A stretch of DNA of 64,000 bases from Parabacteroides hominis (GTDB taxonomy: Bacteria; Bacteroidota; Bacteroidia; Bacteroidales; Tannerellaceae). The DNA lies in NCBI RefSeq assembly GCF_014287585.1, contig NZ_JACOOJ010000020.1, positions 30,977 through 94,976 on the forward strand, written 5' to 3'. Below are positions 8,639 through 18,711 of the stretch, piece after piece. A program made the translations under genes and the position numbers. Position 1 is the stretch's first letter, and each line of letters starts with the position of its first letter. The notes under the pieces were generated by a model. It made no database searches. It saw only the letters and a program-made list of their open reading frames with translations, and had not been told where the DNA came from.

Positions 8639-9214
8639 ATGAGAGTCAATGAAGATTTACTGAAACGTTTGAAAGCTGGTGAAGAAAAAGCTTTTGAGGA
8701 TTTGTATTGGATTTACAGCCCTCAGGTTTATAACTTCATCAACTCTTTATTGTTTGATAAATCTCTCGCAGAAGATTTGACACAGAATGTCTTTCTGAAA
8801 ATTTGGGAAAAGCACGAGCAGATAGAGCCGGAGTTAGGGATAACGGCTTACTTGTTTACGATTGCCCGGCATTTTGTTTTTAAGGAGACGGAATTCCGTC
8901 TGTCTCAACATGCAACGTTGCATGTTGAGAATATTGATCTAAGTGATAATTCAAGGGAAGAACAACAACATGAAACAAATTCCCTTCTTGAATATATTGA
9001 CCATTTAATTGAAAACCTGCCTCCCGCCCGAAGAGAAATATTCCGTTTAAGCCGCCTTGAACAACTGTCTAATAAAGAAATTGCCCGTAAATTATCCATC
9101 TCGGAAAAAACGGTAGAGACACAGCTTTATCGCTCTTTTCAATATTTACGTTCCAAACTGCCTTCAGATAAGAGGTGGATACTCCTTTTTTGCTATTTGG
9201 TTAATCAGTGTTAA
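8639..9214 (+). CDS. ECF RNA polymerase sigma factor (PUL-type)
   Basis: A 191-residue sigma-70 family protein of the extracytoplasmic-function group. Region 2 spans about residues 15-80, including EDLYWIYSPQVYNF and the -10-recognition helix DLTQNVFLKIWEK. Region 4 near the C-terminus is a helix-turn-helix, LSNKEIARKLSISEKTVETQ. There is no region 3. It should direct transcription of the following susCD genes when released by the FecR partner encoded next. ATG 8639 (MRVNEDLL) is preferred over ATG 8612, which would overlap the predicted promoter. Confidence 0.93.
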   Translation: MRVNEDLLKRLKAGEEKAFEDLYWIYSPQVYNFINSLLFDKSLAEDLTQNVFLKIWEKHEQIEPELGITAYLFTIARHFVFKETEFRLSQHATLHVENIDLSDNSREEQQHETNSLLEYIDHLIENLPPARREIFRLSRLEQLSNKEIARKLSISEKTVETQLYRSFQYLRSKLPSDKRWILLFCYLVNQC

Positions 9215-9268
9215 ATATAAATACCTTCGTAAGTGATTTTTCTTTATGAAGGATATACAATATAGAAG

Positions 9269-10282
9269 ATGGAAAGAAAAGATATATACATCGAGTTGCT
9301 GGATCGTTTTATGCGTGGTGAACTTCCGGCTGAGCAGGAACATGAGTTGTGGACGTGGTTCAAACAACCTGGAGTCCGTGAGTTATTGTTTCAACATTAT
9401 CGTCAATCTTGGACGGAGGCGGAGGGTAAGGAACTTCCGGTCGAAATTCAGAATCGGATGTTCCGGAATATTCAGAGCCGGATACATACAGAAACAGAGA
9501 AGAAGGAACAAAAATCAGTTCGAAAGCTAAAGTTTCACCAGTGGTTGCCATATGCTGCGGCTGTTGTGTTTCTTTTAGGTTTTACGACTTTTGTTCATCT
9601 TTATATGAATTTGGCTGATAAAACGGAAAATTATTCGTTGCAGACCTATAAGGTTTTAGTCGATAAAGGACAGCGGGCAAGTGTCATATTGCCGGATGGA
9701 ACAAAAGTCTGGCTGAATTCTCATACGGAATTGACCTATAATGGTGATTATGGGAAAGGGAATCGTCAGGTTGTTTTGTCAGGAGAAGGATATTTTGAAG
9801 TGGCAAAAGATTCCACTTCGCGATTTATAGTGAAGGCAGGAGAAATGGAGGTCGAGGCGTTAGGCACTACTTTCAATGTGAAAGCCTATCAGGAAGATAG
9901 AGAGTTGACAACAACTCTTTTTGAGGGGAAAGTCCGTACATCGATAGGAAAAGATGAAGTCATTTTGAAACCTGATGAGAGTTTGAGTTTTGATAAGTCT
10001 TCGCGCAGAATAATGGTCTCTGATGAACTTGCAACCTACGCTCGGATGTGGAAGGACAATGAGCTTGTTTTTAAAGGAGAAACGATGGAAGAAGTTGCCG
10101 TAATGTTGGATCGTTTATACAATGTGAAAGTACGGTTTGCTTCTGAAAAGGTAAAGCGTTATCGTTTTTCCGGAGTTATCAAAAATAATAGTCTGGAAAA
10201 CGTGATTGAATTAATCAGTCTTACGGCACCGATTGTATATAAAAAAGTTGGTGGCGAGATTATTATAGAGGAGAGAAAATAA
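9269..10282 (+). CDS. FecR-type anti-sigma factor
   Basis: This 337-residue inner-membrane protein holds the ECF sigma factor inactive until a signal arrives from the outer-membrane receptor. The cytoplasmic N-terminal part covers residues 1-90, a single transmembrane segment lies at about 92-114 (WLPYAAAVVFLLGFTTF), and the periplasmic FecR domain spans about 125-215 (DKGQRASVILPDGTKVWLNS, GEGYFEVAKD). A C-terminal DUF4974 domain follows at about 255-330. Its place between the sigma gene and a SusC with an STN domain is the standard arrangement for trans-envelope signalling. Confidence 0.95.
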   Translation: MERKDIYIELLDRFMRGELPAEQEHELWTWFKQPGVRELLFQHYRQSWTEAEGKELPVEIQNRMFRNIQSRIHTETEKKEQKSVRKLKFHQWLPYAAAVVFLLGFTTFVHLYMNLADKTENYSLQTYKVLVDKGQRASVILPDGTKVWLNSHTELTYNGDYGKGNRQVVLSGEGYFEVAKDSTSRFIVKAGEMEVEALGTTFNVKAYQEDRELTTTLFEGKVRTSIGKDEVILKPDESLSFDKSSRRIMVSDELATYARMWKDNELVFKGETMEEVAVMLDRLYNVKVRFASEKVKRYRFSGVIKNNSLENVIELISLTAPIVYKKVGGEIIIEERK

Positions 10283-10339
10283 TAAAATAGAGTATTAACG
10301 ATAAACAGAATGCCTATGGGAAAGGGAATGTAAAAAACA

Positions 10340-10370
10340 CAGGTGTATCTAATAAGAATAGACACACCTG
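10340..10370. terminator. Hairpin between fecR and susC
   Basis: CAGGTGTATCT (10340-10350) pairs with AGACACACCTG (10360-10370) with one mismatch and a 9-base loop. No T-run follows, so it may be a weak terminator, a processing site or an operator separating the regulator pair from the susCD genes. Confidence 0.4.
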
Positions 10371-10384
10371 AGATCTACGCAATG

Positions 10385-10392
10385 TAATTTTG
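10385..10392 (+). promoter_or_regulatory. Candidate -7 box TAATTTTG upstream of susC
   Basis: TAATTTTG fits TAnnTTTG and lies 92 bases before the susC start, just after a hairpin. If the gene is driven by the local ECF sigma factor the real promoter may look different, so this is tentative. Confidence 0.35.
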
Positions 10393-10483
10393 CTAATTTG
10401 AAATCATCGCTTCTCACCACTTGATTTCAGATACAAAGTTACCTGATTAATTTATTACTAATTAATGGAGAAATCTAAAAAAA

Positions 10484-13400
10484 ATGAATACCTTAAAGAA
10501 TTTATTACGGAAAGGAATCACAATTGGAAGTTTTTGCCTTGTTTCGGGTACAATACTTTCTGCACAGATATCCTTATCCATGCAAAACAAATCCACTCGC
10601 GAGGTGATTCGCGAAATTGAAAAAGTAAGTGATTATCGATTTTTCTATAATGACAATCTATCCGGTCTGAATACAAAGATTTCGGTTTCTGCCCAGGGAG
10701 AAAATATCCGAAATTTGCTGGAGCAGATCAAGCAACAGGCTCAAATCACTTATATTATTAAAGAAAATAATCAAATCGTACTTTCTGCACCTGGTTATGT
10801 TTCTTCGTCTACTCAACAAAATATCCGAAAAATAACCGGTATTATTAAGGATCAGAACGGTGAACCGATAATTGGTGCAAATATCGTTGAAAAAGGAACA
10901 ATGAATGGAACGATTACGGATATGAATGGACAATATTCACTTGAGGTAGGAGCTAATAGCATTCTGGTTGTTTCTTATATCGGATATGTAACACAGGAAA
11001 AGCCTGTTGGAAATACTAATACGTTGGATGTGTTATTAAAGGAAGATACGGAAACGTTGGATGAAGTAATCGTTATCGGCTATGGGACGACAAAGAGAAA
11101 AGACTTTACCGGTTCCGTCAGTTCCGTTAAATTGGAGAATTCTCCGATCGCCTTATCCCCGAATTTGAATGCATTGGAATCTTTGAAAGGCAATGTCTCA
11201 GGTTTGGATATCGGTGCTACCAATTCTGCCGGTGGAGAGCCGAGTATGCAGATGCGCGGGCAAAAGTCCATCTCCGGTTCGAATGATCCACTGATTGTGG
11301 TGGACGGAGTGATTTTTATGGGGAGTATCAATGATATAAATCCGAACGATATTGCTTCGTATGACATATTGAAGGATGCGACATCTGCTGCCGCTTACGG
11401 TTCTCGTTCGGCAAACGGCGTTATTATTATTACGACTAAAAAAGGTAAAACGGGAAAGCCGGTCATCACATTTAACGCAACGGGTAGTATGCAAACCTGG
11501 CAGAATAAACCTGAGTTGATGAAAGGAAAACAATGGCTTGAATCTGTTATGGCTCGAAATAACAGTACGGATTTAAGTTGGTTGAAGCCTCAGGAAGTTG
11601 CCAATATGGAAGCGGGGCGGGAAACCAATTGGCTGGATGCGTCGACCCGTACCGGTTGGGTACAGGATTACCAGGTGTCTGTTTCCGGAGCTGGTGAAAA
11701 AATGAACTACTATTTGTCTGCTGCTTATTCAGATAACCAAGGTGTAGTTATAGGTGATGATTACAACCGAATTACAGCTTTGGCAAAAATCAATACGGAT
11801 ATAACGAGTTGGTTGCAAATCGGTGTAGATGCTGCATTTACGAAGTCGGACTATTCCGGTGTAGGTGCTAACATCGGTGAGGCTACTCAAACATCTCCTT
11901 ATGGTGTGATGTATAGAAATGAATCGGAAAAATTATTGGAGAAATTCCCATATACGCAGTCAAGTGTGAATGCTTTGTGGGATACCGACAGAAGCGTTCG
12001 GGATAATAAGGATATCCGGAATAATTTCCGTGCGAATGCTTATGCCGTTGTTAAGCTTCCTTGGGTTGAAGGATTGAGTTATCGTTTTAATTATGCCGGT
12101 AACTTAAGTAAAAATCAGTCCGGAGATTTCTATTATGAAGGATATTTTGTCAAAGAAGGCGCTTATGATGATGAAAGTCGTTATTCTCCAGCCACACTCC
12201 AAAGTTTATTGACCAGTGCAAATGGAAAAATCAATAATAATACAACCGATAGTTGGGTGATCGATAATATCCTGAATTATAAAAATACATTCGGAAAACA
12301 TACAATTGACCTGACTGCTGTTGCAACGCGCGATAGAAAAAAATATGAGAAGATAGAAACTACCGGCTCAAACTTTGCAGCGAATGGTAATACGACTTTG
12401 GGTATAAATGGTTTGCATAAAGCGACGGTCCAGAAAGTAAATATGGATAATAATCAGCGTTCTAATATCGGATATTTGGGACGTGCATCTTATTCATACG
12501 CTGACCGTTATTTCTTTACCGGCTCTTATCGCCGTGATGGAGCTTCTGTTTTTGGAGCTAATCAGAAATGGGGAGATTTCTTTGCTTTTGGTGGAGCTTG
12601 GAGGCTGAGCGGTGAAAAATTCATGGAACCGATCTCTTACTTGGATGATTTGAAATTGAAGTTGTCTTGGGGTAAGAACGGTAACCAGGGATTGGATCCT
12701 TACGGAACATTGTCAACTATTAATAATGGGGCTTCAGGAGGCGTTCGTTATGAATTTGGAGGAAGCGATATTATTTATGGATTGAATCAGAAAGCTCTTG
12801 GTAATGCCAATTTAGGTTGGGAAACGACAGAATCCTGGAATACCGGTTTTGAATCTGCTTGGTTGGGTAATCGTTTGTTTGTGGATCTGGATCTTTATTT
12901 TTCTAAGACAACGGATCAGATCTTCACGAGAGATATTCCTGTTATGACCGGCTTTAAGAATATGAAGTCTTCTATGGGGCAGGTAAATAACAGAGGTGTG
13001 GAACTGACGATTCGTTCCGTGAATATCGATACGAAAGATTGGCATTGGATGACGAACTTAACATTCTGGTTGAACCGCAATAAATTAACTCATCTGTATG
13101 GCGATGATTTGGATGGGGATGGTAAAGAAGATGATGATATATCGAACTCTCGTTTTATCGGTAAACCTTTAGGGGCTATCTACGGATATCAACAAGATGG
13201 CATAGTCCAGGAATCAGATGTCGAATATATGGAAGCGAATGGAGCAACTCCGGGTATTCCTAAATATAAAGATATGGACGGTGATGGTGTGATCACATCA
13301 TCCGATCGTGTTATTTTGGGTTATTCTACTCCCAACTTTAAGTTGAATATGAGCAACACGATTACGTATAAGAATTGGGATTTGTATTTCATGTTAACCG

Positions 13401-13804
13401 GAACATTCGGTGGTGGCGGATATTATCAAAAATCCAATAGCGGAGCTTATTTGACCAATGGTTCGGGAAGATTCAATACCAATGGCATTTATATCCCTTG
13501 GTGGACTCCGGAAAATAAGAGCAACGAATATCCTTCTGCAACCTTTAATGGTGATGGCGGGCGTTTTTTAGGATTGCAGAATCGGGCGTTCGTACGTTTA
13601 CAGGATGTGACTTTGTCATATACGTTCCGCGAGCCTTGGGTGCAGAAAGTGAATATCCAGAACCTGAAAGTATTCTTTACGGCGAAGAATTTATTTACGA
13701 TAACTAATTGGCAGGGTGGAGATCCTGAAGTAGGCGTTACCGTTAGTGAAAACACCTATCCGGTATTGACTTCTTTCTCTTTGGGTGCTAATATCAGTTT
13801 CTAA
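10484..13804 (+). CDS. SusC/RagA-family TonB-dependent outer-membrane receptor with STN domain
   Basis: A 1106-residue outer-membrane glycan importer. In order: signal peptide (1-27), STN/secretin-N domain (about 30-100) that contacts the FecR anti-sigma factor, a carboxypeptidase-like regulatory domain (about 116-195, GEPIIGANIVEKGT), then the SusC motif IGYGTTKRKDFTGSVSSV, the plug with ANGVIIITTKKGK, and a beta-barrel to the C-terminus ending SLGANISF. The STN domain shows that it senses as well as transports. The susD partner begins 19 bases downstream. The substrate cannot be read from the sequence alone; the glycosidases that follow suggest a rhamnose-containing glycan. Confidence 0.97.
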   Translation: MNTLKNLLRKGITIGSFCLVSGTILSAQISLSMQNKSTREVIREIEKVSDYRFFYNDNLSGLNTKISVSAQGENIRNLLEQIKQQAQITYIIKENNQIVLSAPGYVSSSTQQNIRKITGIIKDQNGEPIIGANIVEKGTMNGTITDMNGQYSLEVGANSILVVSYIGYVTQEKPVGNTNTLDVLLKEDTETLDEVIVIGYGTTKRKDFTGSVSSVKLENSPIALSPNLNALESLKGNVSGLDIGATNSAGGEPSMQMRGQKSISGSNDPLIVVDGVIFMGSINDINPNDIASYDILKDATSAAAYGSRSANGVIIITTKKGKTGKPVITFNATGSMQTWQNKPELMKGKQWLESVMARNNSTDLSWLKPQEVANMEAGRETNWLDASTRTGWVQDYQVSVSGAGEKMNYYLSAAYSDNQGVVIGDDYNRITALAKINTDITSWLQIGVDAAFTKSDYSGVGANIGEATQTSPYGVMYRNESEKLLEKFPYTQSSVNALWDTDRSVRDNKDIRNNFRANAYAVVKLPWVEGLSYRFNYAGNLSKNQSGDFYYEGYFVKEGAYDDESRYSPATLQSLLTSANGKINNNTTDSWVIDNILNYKNTFGKHTIDLTAVATRDRKKYEKIETTGSNFAANGNTTLGINGLHKATVQKVNMDNNQRSNIGYLGRASYSYADRYFFTGSYRRDGASVFGANQKWGDFFAFGGAWRLSGEKFMEPISYLDDLKLKLSWGKNGNQGLDPYGTLSTINNGASGGVRYEFGGSDIIYGLNQKALGNANLGWETTESWNTGFESAWLGNRLFVDLDLYFSKTTDQIFTRDIPVMTGFKNMKSSMGQVNNRGVELTIRSVNIDTKDWHWMTNLTFWLNRNKLTHLYGDDLDGDGKEDDDISNSRFIGKPLGAIYGYQQDGIVQESDVEYMEANGATPGIPKYKDMDGDGVITSSDRVILGYSTPNFKLNMSNTITYKNWDLYFMLTGTFGGGGYYQKSNSGAYLTNGSGRFNTNGIYIPWWTPENKSNEYPSATFNGDGGRFLGLQNRAFVRLQDVTLSYTFREPWVQKVNIQNLKVFFTAKNLFTITNWQGGDPEVGVTVSENTYPVLTSFSLGANISF

Positions 13805-13823
13805 TGGATAAAATAATACAGAA

Positions 13824-15611
13824 ATGAAAAACTTATTAAAATATAGTGTTTATGGCCTGCTGAGTGTTAGTTTACTCAGTAGTTGTGATGATTCCGGTTT
13901 TTTGGAAGAAGACCCTGAGACATTTTATACGATAGATAATGTCTTCTCTACCTCTGAACAGGTAGACCAGGTTCTGGTTGGTTGCTATTCTCATATACGT
14001 GTCATGATGTGTATGGTTGAAGAGAGCAATACCGCCTTTGTCTTCCGTGGAGGAAACGGAACGGATATGTTTGACGTGGCTACTATCCGTCGTAGTAACC
14101 GTTTCAATGATTATAGTATATTGAATTCAACTACGGAAGTTTTTTATATTAATTATTCACATTGGTATCAATTGATATCGAAAGCGAATCTTGCTTTGTA
14201 TGCGGCAGAACTTCCCCAGATATCCTGGAGTTCGGATGCTGAAAAATCATATGTGATCGCCCAGGCACGTTTTTTCAGAGCTTTTGCTTTTCGGAATTTA
14301 GGGGAATTGTATGGAGGTGTTCCCCTTGTGACGGAAATTACAACGACACCGCGTTATGATTTTAAGCGTAGCAGCCGTGTTGAAACTTATCAGTTTGCAA
14401 TAGATGAGTTGGAAGCGGCCTTGAATGATTTGCCGGAGACGACTGGAACTCCGGGACGCCTGGTCAGGGGTGCTGCTCTGCATAATCTTTGCCAGCTGTA
14501 TCTCGATAAAGCTCTCGCTTTGGAAGAGGAAGGCAAGAGCGGTGAGGCTCCTGTTGCTTATCAGAAAGCGATTGCTTATGGTAATGATGTGATTGACGGT
14601 TCGGTTTATAGTTTAATGACGGAACGTTTCGGTTCCAGAGCGAATGAAGATCCGGTTTATTATTATGCAACGGCGGAAGACATGCAAACTCCTGATCATT
14701 TATATTCAGCTGCCGGTTATCCGGTAGAAGGGAATGTTTATTGGGATTTGTTCCAGGAAGGTAACCAGAATTACCAGGAAGGTAACAAAGAGGCTATTTG
14801 GGTAGCCCAGATTGATTATGATGCTTATAAGGCAGAAGATGGACAGTCTAAATTGCAGTATTCCCGTTCTTTTGGCCCTGTTTACAGAGATCCTATGTCT
14901 GCCCATTTGAACTCAACAATGGAGGATGTCGGAGGTCGTGGCATCGTACAAGTAACCCCGACGGAATATACGAGAGATCTTGTTTATGATGGCAAATGGG
15001 AAAAAGATCTTCGTAATTCGGAAGCCGTGCTCAGACGTACTTTGTTGGGAAATATGCCTTCATCTCCTTATTATGGTGTGCCTGTCCCTTGGAGCGTTAT
15101 TTATAAAGAAGGAGAAAGTCAGGACGCGAGAGATGGCGCTTGGACACAATGTTTCCCGATTTCCTGCAAAATATCCACGGATAGATATAGAGGGCTGAAT
15201 GCCGGAGAGAACAGAAGTAACCTGTTCCGTGACGAATACCTGATACGTCTTCCGGAAACTATCTTGTTACGTGCGGAAGCCAAGATGCGTTCCGGTGATA
15301 ATGCCGGTGCGGCAGATGATATTAATTTATTACGTAAGCGTGCGCAGTGTGACTATCTGGTAAAGGCATCGGATGTGAATGTCGACTTGATACTGGATGA
15401 ACGTGCCCGTGAACTGGTGTATGAAGAATGTCGTTGGAATACTCTGTTGCGTATGGGTGGAACCGTTGCTGTAGACCGGATTAAGAAATACGCTTACTGG
15501 GATGATCCGAGAGCGACATTGACCAAGAATTTCAATTTATGGCCGATTCCCCAGGTTGTAATCGATACGAATAAGGATATTGTGATGGAACAAAATCCGG
15601 GTTGGAATTAA
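13824..15611 (+). CDS. SusD/RagB-family glycan-binding lipoprotein
   Basis: A 595-residue surface lipoprotein that caps the SusC barrel and delivers oligosaccharide. The signal ends in the lipobox LLSSC with Cys-21, followed by the acidic DDSG typical of surface-exported Bacteroidetes lipoproteins. SusD hallmarks are FLEEDPETFYTIDNVFSTSE near the N-terminus, AQARFFRAFAFRNLGELYGGVPL in the TPR-like core, and the C-terminal block LLRKRAQCDY with LDERARELVYEECRWNTLLRMG. It ends at a strong terminator. Confidence 0.97.
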   Translation: MKNLLKYSVYGLLSVSLLSSCDDSGFLEEDPETFYTIDNVFSTSEQVDQVLVGCYSHIRVMMCMVEESNTAFVFRGGNGTDMFDVATIRRSNRFNDYSILNSTTEVFYINYSHWYQLISKANLALYAAELPQISWSSDAEKSYVIAQARFFRAFAFRNLGELYGGVPLVTEITTTPRYDFKRSSRVETYQFAIDELEAALNDLPETTGTPGRLVRGAALHNLCQLYLDKALALEEEGKSGEAPVAYQKAIAYGNDVIDGSVYSLMTERFGSRANEDPVYYYATAEDMQTPDHLYSAAGYPVEGNVYWDLFQEGNQNYQEGNKEAIWVAQIDYDAYKAEDGQSKLQYSRSFGPVYRDPMSAHLNSTMEDVGGRGIVQVTPTEYTRDLVYDGKWEKDLRNSEAVLRRTLLGNMPSSPYYGVPVPWSVIYKEGESQDARDGAWTQCFPISCKISTDRYRGLNAGENRSNLFRDEYLIRLPETILLRAEAKMRSGDNAGAADDINLLRKRAQCDYLVKASDVNVDLILDERARELVYEECRWNTLLRMGGTVAVDRIKKYAYWDDPRATLTKNFNLWPIPQVVIDTNKDIVMEQNPGWN

Positions 15612-15639
15612 TCGGTTAGCATAGTGATTTTTACTAAGA

Positions 15640-15690
15640 CCCGCTAAAATTTTATGAATCAGATCATGAATAAAATTTTAGCGGGTTTGA
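15640..15690 (+). terminator. Strong intrinsic terminator after susD
   Basis: CCCGCTAAAATTTTAT (15640-15655) and ATAAAATTTTAGCGGG (15670-15685) form a perfect 16-bp stem with a 14-base loop, followed by TTTGATTATT. It may allow partial read-through into the glycosidase genes, since no clear promoter is seen between it and 15719. Confidence 0.8.
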
Positions 15691-15718
15691 TTATTAAGAT
15701 AGATAATAGATGTGAGTG

Positions 15719-18676
15719 ATGAGTTGGAAAACGATATGTTGGGAAGCTGTGTTACTTGGCTTTCTCTTTAGCTGTACGGGGTCGGATAAGGATCTTGCAG
15801 ATAGGAAATTACAAATTGACTATGACTATTTGAAAAGCAATTTTCAGCAACCGGATAGAACCTATGGTGTCAATTGCTGGTGGTGGTGGTTGAATGGAAA
15901 CGTGACAAAAGAAGCTATCACGAAAGATTTGGAAGCGATGAAATCCCAGAATTTCCAGGGAGCGATGATCTTTGATGCCGGTGGACATAATCAGCGGGGG
16001 AATAAGGATATTCCTGCCGGACCGCTTTTCGGAAGTGAGGAATGGACGGATCTTTTTGTCTTTGCTTTGGATGAGGCCAAGCGTTTAGGATTGGAAATCG
16101 GTTTCAATATCCAGAGTGGATGGAACCTGGGTGGGCCGTGTGTCACTCCGCAGTATGCAGCCAAGCAACTGACTTATTCCGAGCAAAAGGCGGCAGGAGG
16201 AAAAACGCTCCGTTTGCAATTGGCGGAACCTGAAGTCCATAAAGGATTTTACAAGGATATTGTCGTCCTTGCTTTTCCATCGAATAAAGAAAACAAAACA
16301 GACGAACCGGTCGGTAATCTGGATCTGAAGTTAGGTTTTCACGAACTGGGAGGCTCTGCTCCCGACTGCCGTTTTTTATTGGAGAACAATTCGCGTGGCA
16401 GAGAAAAGAAATTAGATAAAACGATATATCTTGTTGATATGGCCCGGATAGTCGACCTTACAGGGCAGATGGATGAAAAAGGCTTGCTTAGCTGGGACGC
16501 TCCTGAAGGCGACTGGAATATTATGCGTATCGGTTATACTTGTACCCGGTCCGAAGTTTCGACCTCCAGCAGGGATTGGCAAGGCAATGTCTTGGATTAC
16601 ATGGATCGGAAAGCATTCGATTATTATTGGAATACGATCGTAGACCCGATCCTTCAGGCTGCGGGTGAAAAGCATGTAGGCTCGACATTGAAGTTTATGG
16701 AGACGGATAGCTGGGAATGCGGAGGAATGAACTGGACAGATGCTTTTGCCGATGAGTTCCGTTCATATTGCGGATACGACTTGAAACTATATTTGCCTCT
16801 TATTGCCGGGCATGTCGTGGATAATATCGACACTTCAAATGCTTTTCTGGCTGACTTCCGCAAGACGATAGCACATCTGGTCGCCACGAATCATTACGCT
16901 CGTTTTGCCGAACATGCCCATCAGCATAACATGGGAATTCAACCGGAGTCGGCAGGACCCCATGCCGGACCGTTGGATGGCATTAAGAATTATGGCTTCA
17001 GTGATATTGTGATGAGCGAGTTCTGGTCGCCATCCCCGCACCGTCCGCGACCGCAAGACCGTTTCTTTATCAAGCAGGCCTCTTCCGCTGCTCATATTTA
17101 TGGAAAGAAGATTGTGGGAGCCGAGTCTTTCACGACGATCGGCCCGCATTGGAACGATGAACTGTGGCACGACCAGAAATCGGCATTCGACCATGAAATA
17201 TGTGCTGGTCTGAATCGGGTGTATTTCCATACTTTTACTTGTTCCCCTGCGGAACAGGGAATACCGGGACAGGAATATTTTGCCGGTACACATGTGAACC
17301 CGCGTGTTACCTGGTGGAGTAAATCGGCTCCTTTCATCGATTACATGCACCGTGTACAGATGTTGGCGCAAGAAGGAACATTCGTTGCTGATATCCTTTA
17401 TTATTATGGCGATCACGTCCCGAATGTCTATCCGTTTAAACATTCGGATATGCCCGGCGCGATGTTCGGTTTTGATTATGATGTGACGGATGAAAACATT
17501 TTGATGAAATTAAATGTCGAAAATGGTGATATCGTTGTTCCGGGTGGCAGGAAATATAAAGTGCTGGTTTTACCGGATCATCGGATCTTGTCGTTACCTG
17601 TATTGAAGAAGCTGGAAATGTTGGTAAAAGAAGGAGCTTCTGTTCTCGGCCCGAAACCACAGAAAGCCGTATCACTGTCCGGAGGAGAGAAGGGTGTTGC
17701 TGAATTCAAACAATTGGCAGACATGCTTTGGGGAACGGCAACCGGGACAACTGGACAGAATAAATATGGCAAGGGGTTTGTCTCTTGGGGGATAAGTGCC
17801 AGGGAATACCTTCTTTCCCGAAACCAACCGGTTGATTTCGCTGTCGAAGGAAACGATAGTAAGACGGATTTTGATTACATCCATTATGTGATCGATAATA
17901 CTCATGTTTATTTTGTTAGTAATCAGACTGCGGAACGCCAAAAGATCAACGCATGTTTCCGGGTATCGGGACTACAGCCGGAATTATGGGATGCCCTTGC
18001 CGGAGAGATACGTGAGGCCGGAGCTTTCACCCAGAAAGATGAAAAGACGATCGTCCCCTTGACGTTGGAACCTTACGGTTCTATGTTCGTGGTGTTCCAT
18101 AAGGAGATTAATCGAAGCAAACAAGGTGCGAAAACCAGCAATGATCCTGATTATGAGATTTTGCAAACGTTGGATGGCGCCTGGACTGTCAATTTCGATC
18201 CGAAATGGGGAGGTCCGTCATCTGTTGTCTTCCCGGAATTAATAGATTGGACGACACATCCGGATAAAGGAATCAAATATTATTCGGGAACAGCAGTCTA
18301 TAATAAAAAATTTACTGCTAATTTTGAAAAGAATCCTGCAAATCGGTATTACCTGCAACTCGAAAATGTAAAGGATGTCGGGATTGCCTCTGTCCGTATC
18401 AACGGGAAAGACAAGGGAGTTGTCTGGACAAAGCCTTTCCGTGTGGATATAACAGACGGTTTGAAGGAAGGAGAAAACGATGTGATTGTGGAAGTGACCA
18501 ATTCCTGGTTTAACCGGGTTGCAGGTGATGAGATGGCGGTGGCTCCAACTAAGTATACGCAGACGAATATCGTTTTGGGAAATGACTTTAGGGGAAACGC
18601 CGTATCCGAGATTACGTTGGAACCTTCCGGTTTATTGGGGCCAGTGACGATACAGGTTGCGGTGGAACAGAAGTAG
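15719..18676 (+). CDS. GH106-like alpha-L-rhamnosidase, lipoprotein
   Basis: This 985-residue protein has a lipoprotein signal (LFSC, Cys-19), so it should sit on the envelope. It carries family-typical blocks: CWWWWLNGNVTKEAITKDL near residues 53-71, GFNIQSGWNLGGP, FMETDSWECGGMNWTDAF, and the long central QPESAGPHAGPLDGIKNYG followed by IVMSEFW, which contain the conserved Glu/His residues of the presumed active site. The C-terminal 160 residues (LENVKDVGIASVRINGKDKG) form a beta-sandwich galactose-binding-like domain. I compared motifs from memory, so the GH106 assignment is likely but a related rhamnosidase subfamily is possible. ATG 15719 was chosen over the GTG just before it. Confidence 0.82.
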   Translation: MSWKTICWEAVLLGFLFSCTGSDKDLADRKLQIDYDYLKSNFQQPDRTYGVNCWWWWLNGNVTKEAITKDLEAMKSQNFQGAMIFDAGGHNQRGNKDIPAGPLFGSEEWTDLFVFALDEAKRLGLEIGFNIQSGWNLGGPCVTPQYAAKQLTYSEQKAAGGKTLRLQLAEPEVHKGFYKDIVVLAFPSNKENKTDEPVGNLDLKLGFHELGGSAPDCRFLLENNSRGREKKLDKTIYLVDMARIVDLTGQMDEKGLLSWDAPEGDWNIMRIGYTCTRSEVSTSSRDWQGNVLDYMDRKAFDYYWNTIVDPILQAAGEKHVGSTLKFMETDSWECGGMNWTDAFADEFRSYCGYDLKLYLPLIAGHVVDNIDTSNAFLADFRKTIAHLVATNHYARFAEHAHQHNMGIQPESAGPHAGPLDGIKNYGFSDIVMSEFWSPSPHRPRPQDRFFIKQASSAAHIYGKKIVGAESFTTIGPHWNDELWHDQKSAFDHEICAGLNRVYFHTFTCSPAEQGIPGQEYFAGTHVNPRVTWWSKSAPFIDYMHRVQMLAQEGTFVADILYYYGDHVPNVYPFKHSDMPGAMFGFDYDVTDENILMKLNVENGDIVVPGGRKYKVLVLPDHRILSLPVLKKLEMLVKEGASVLGPKPQKAVSLSGGEKGVAEFKQLADMLWGTATGTTGQNKYGKGFVSWGISAREYLLSRNQPVDFAVEGNDSKTDFDYIHYVIDNTHVYFVSNQTAERQKINACFRVSGLQPELWDALAGEIREAGAFTQKDEKTIVPLTLEPYGSMFVVFHKEINRSKQGAKTSNDPDYEILQTLDGAWTVNFDPKWGGPSSVVFPELIDWTTHPDKGIKYYSGTAVYNKKFTANFEKNPANRYYLQLENVKDVGIASVRINGKDKGVVWTKPFRVDITDGLKEGENDVIVEVTNSWFNRVAGDEMAVAPTKYTQTNIVLGNDFRGNAVSEITLEPSGLLGPVTIQVAVEQK

Positions 18677-18711
18677 GAAGATTGAATACCAATGATATAA
18701 TACCTTCAAAA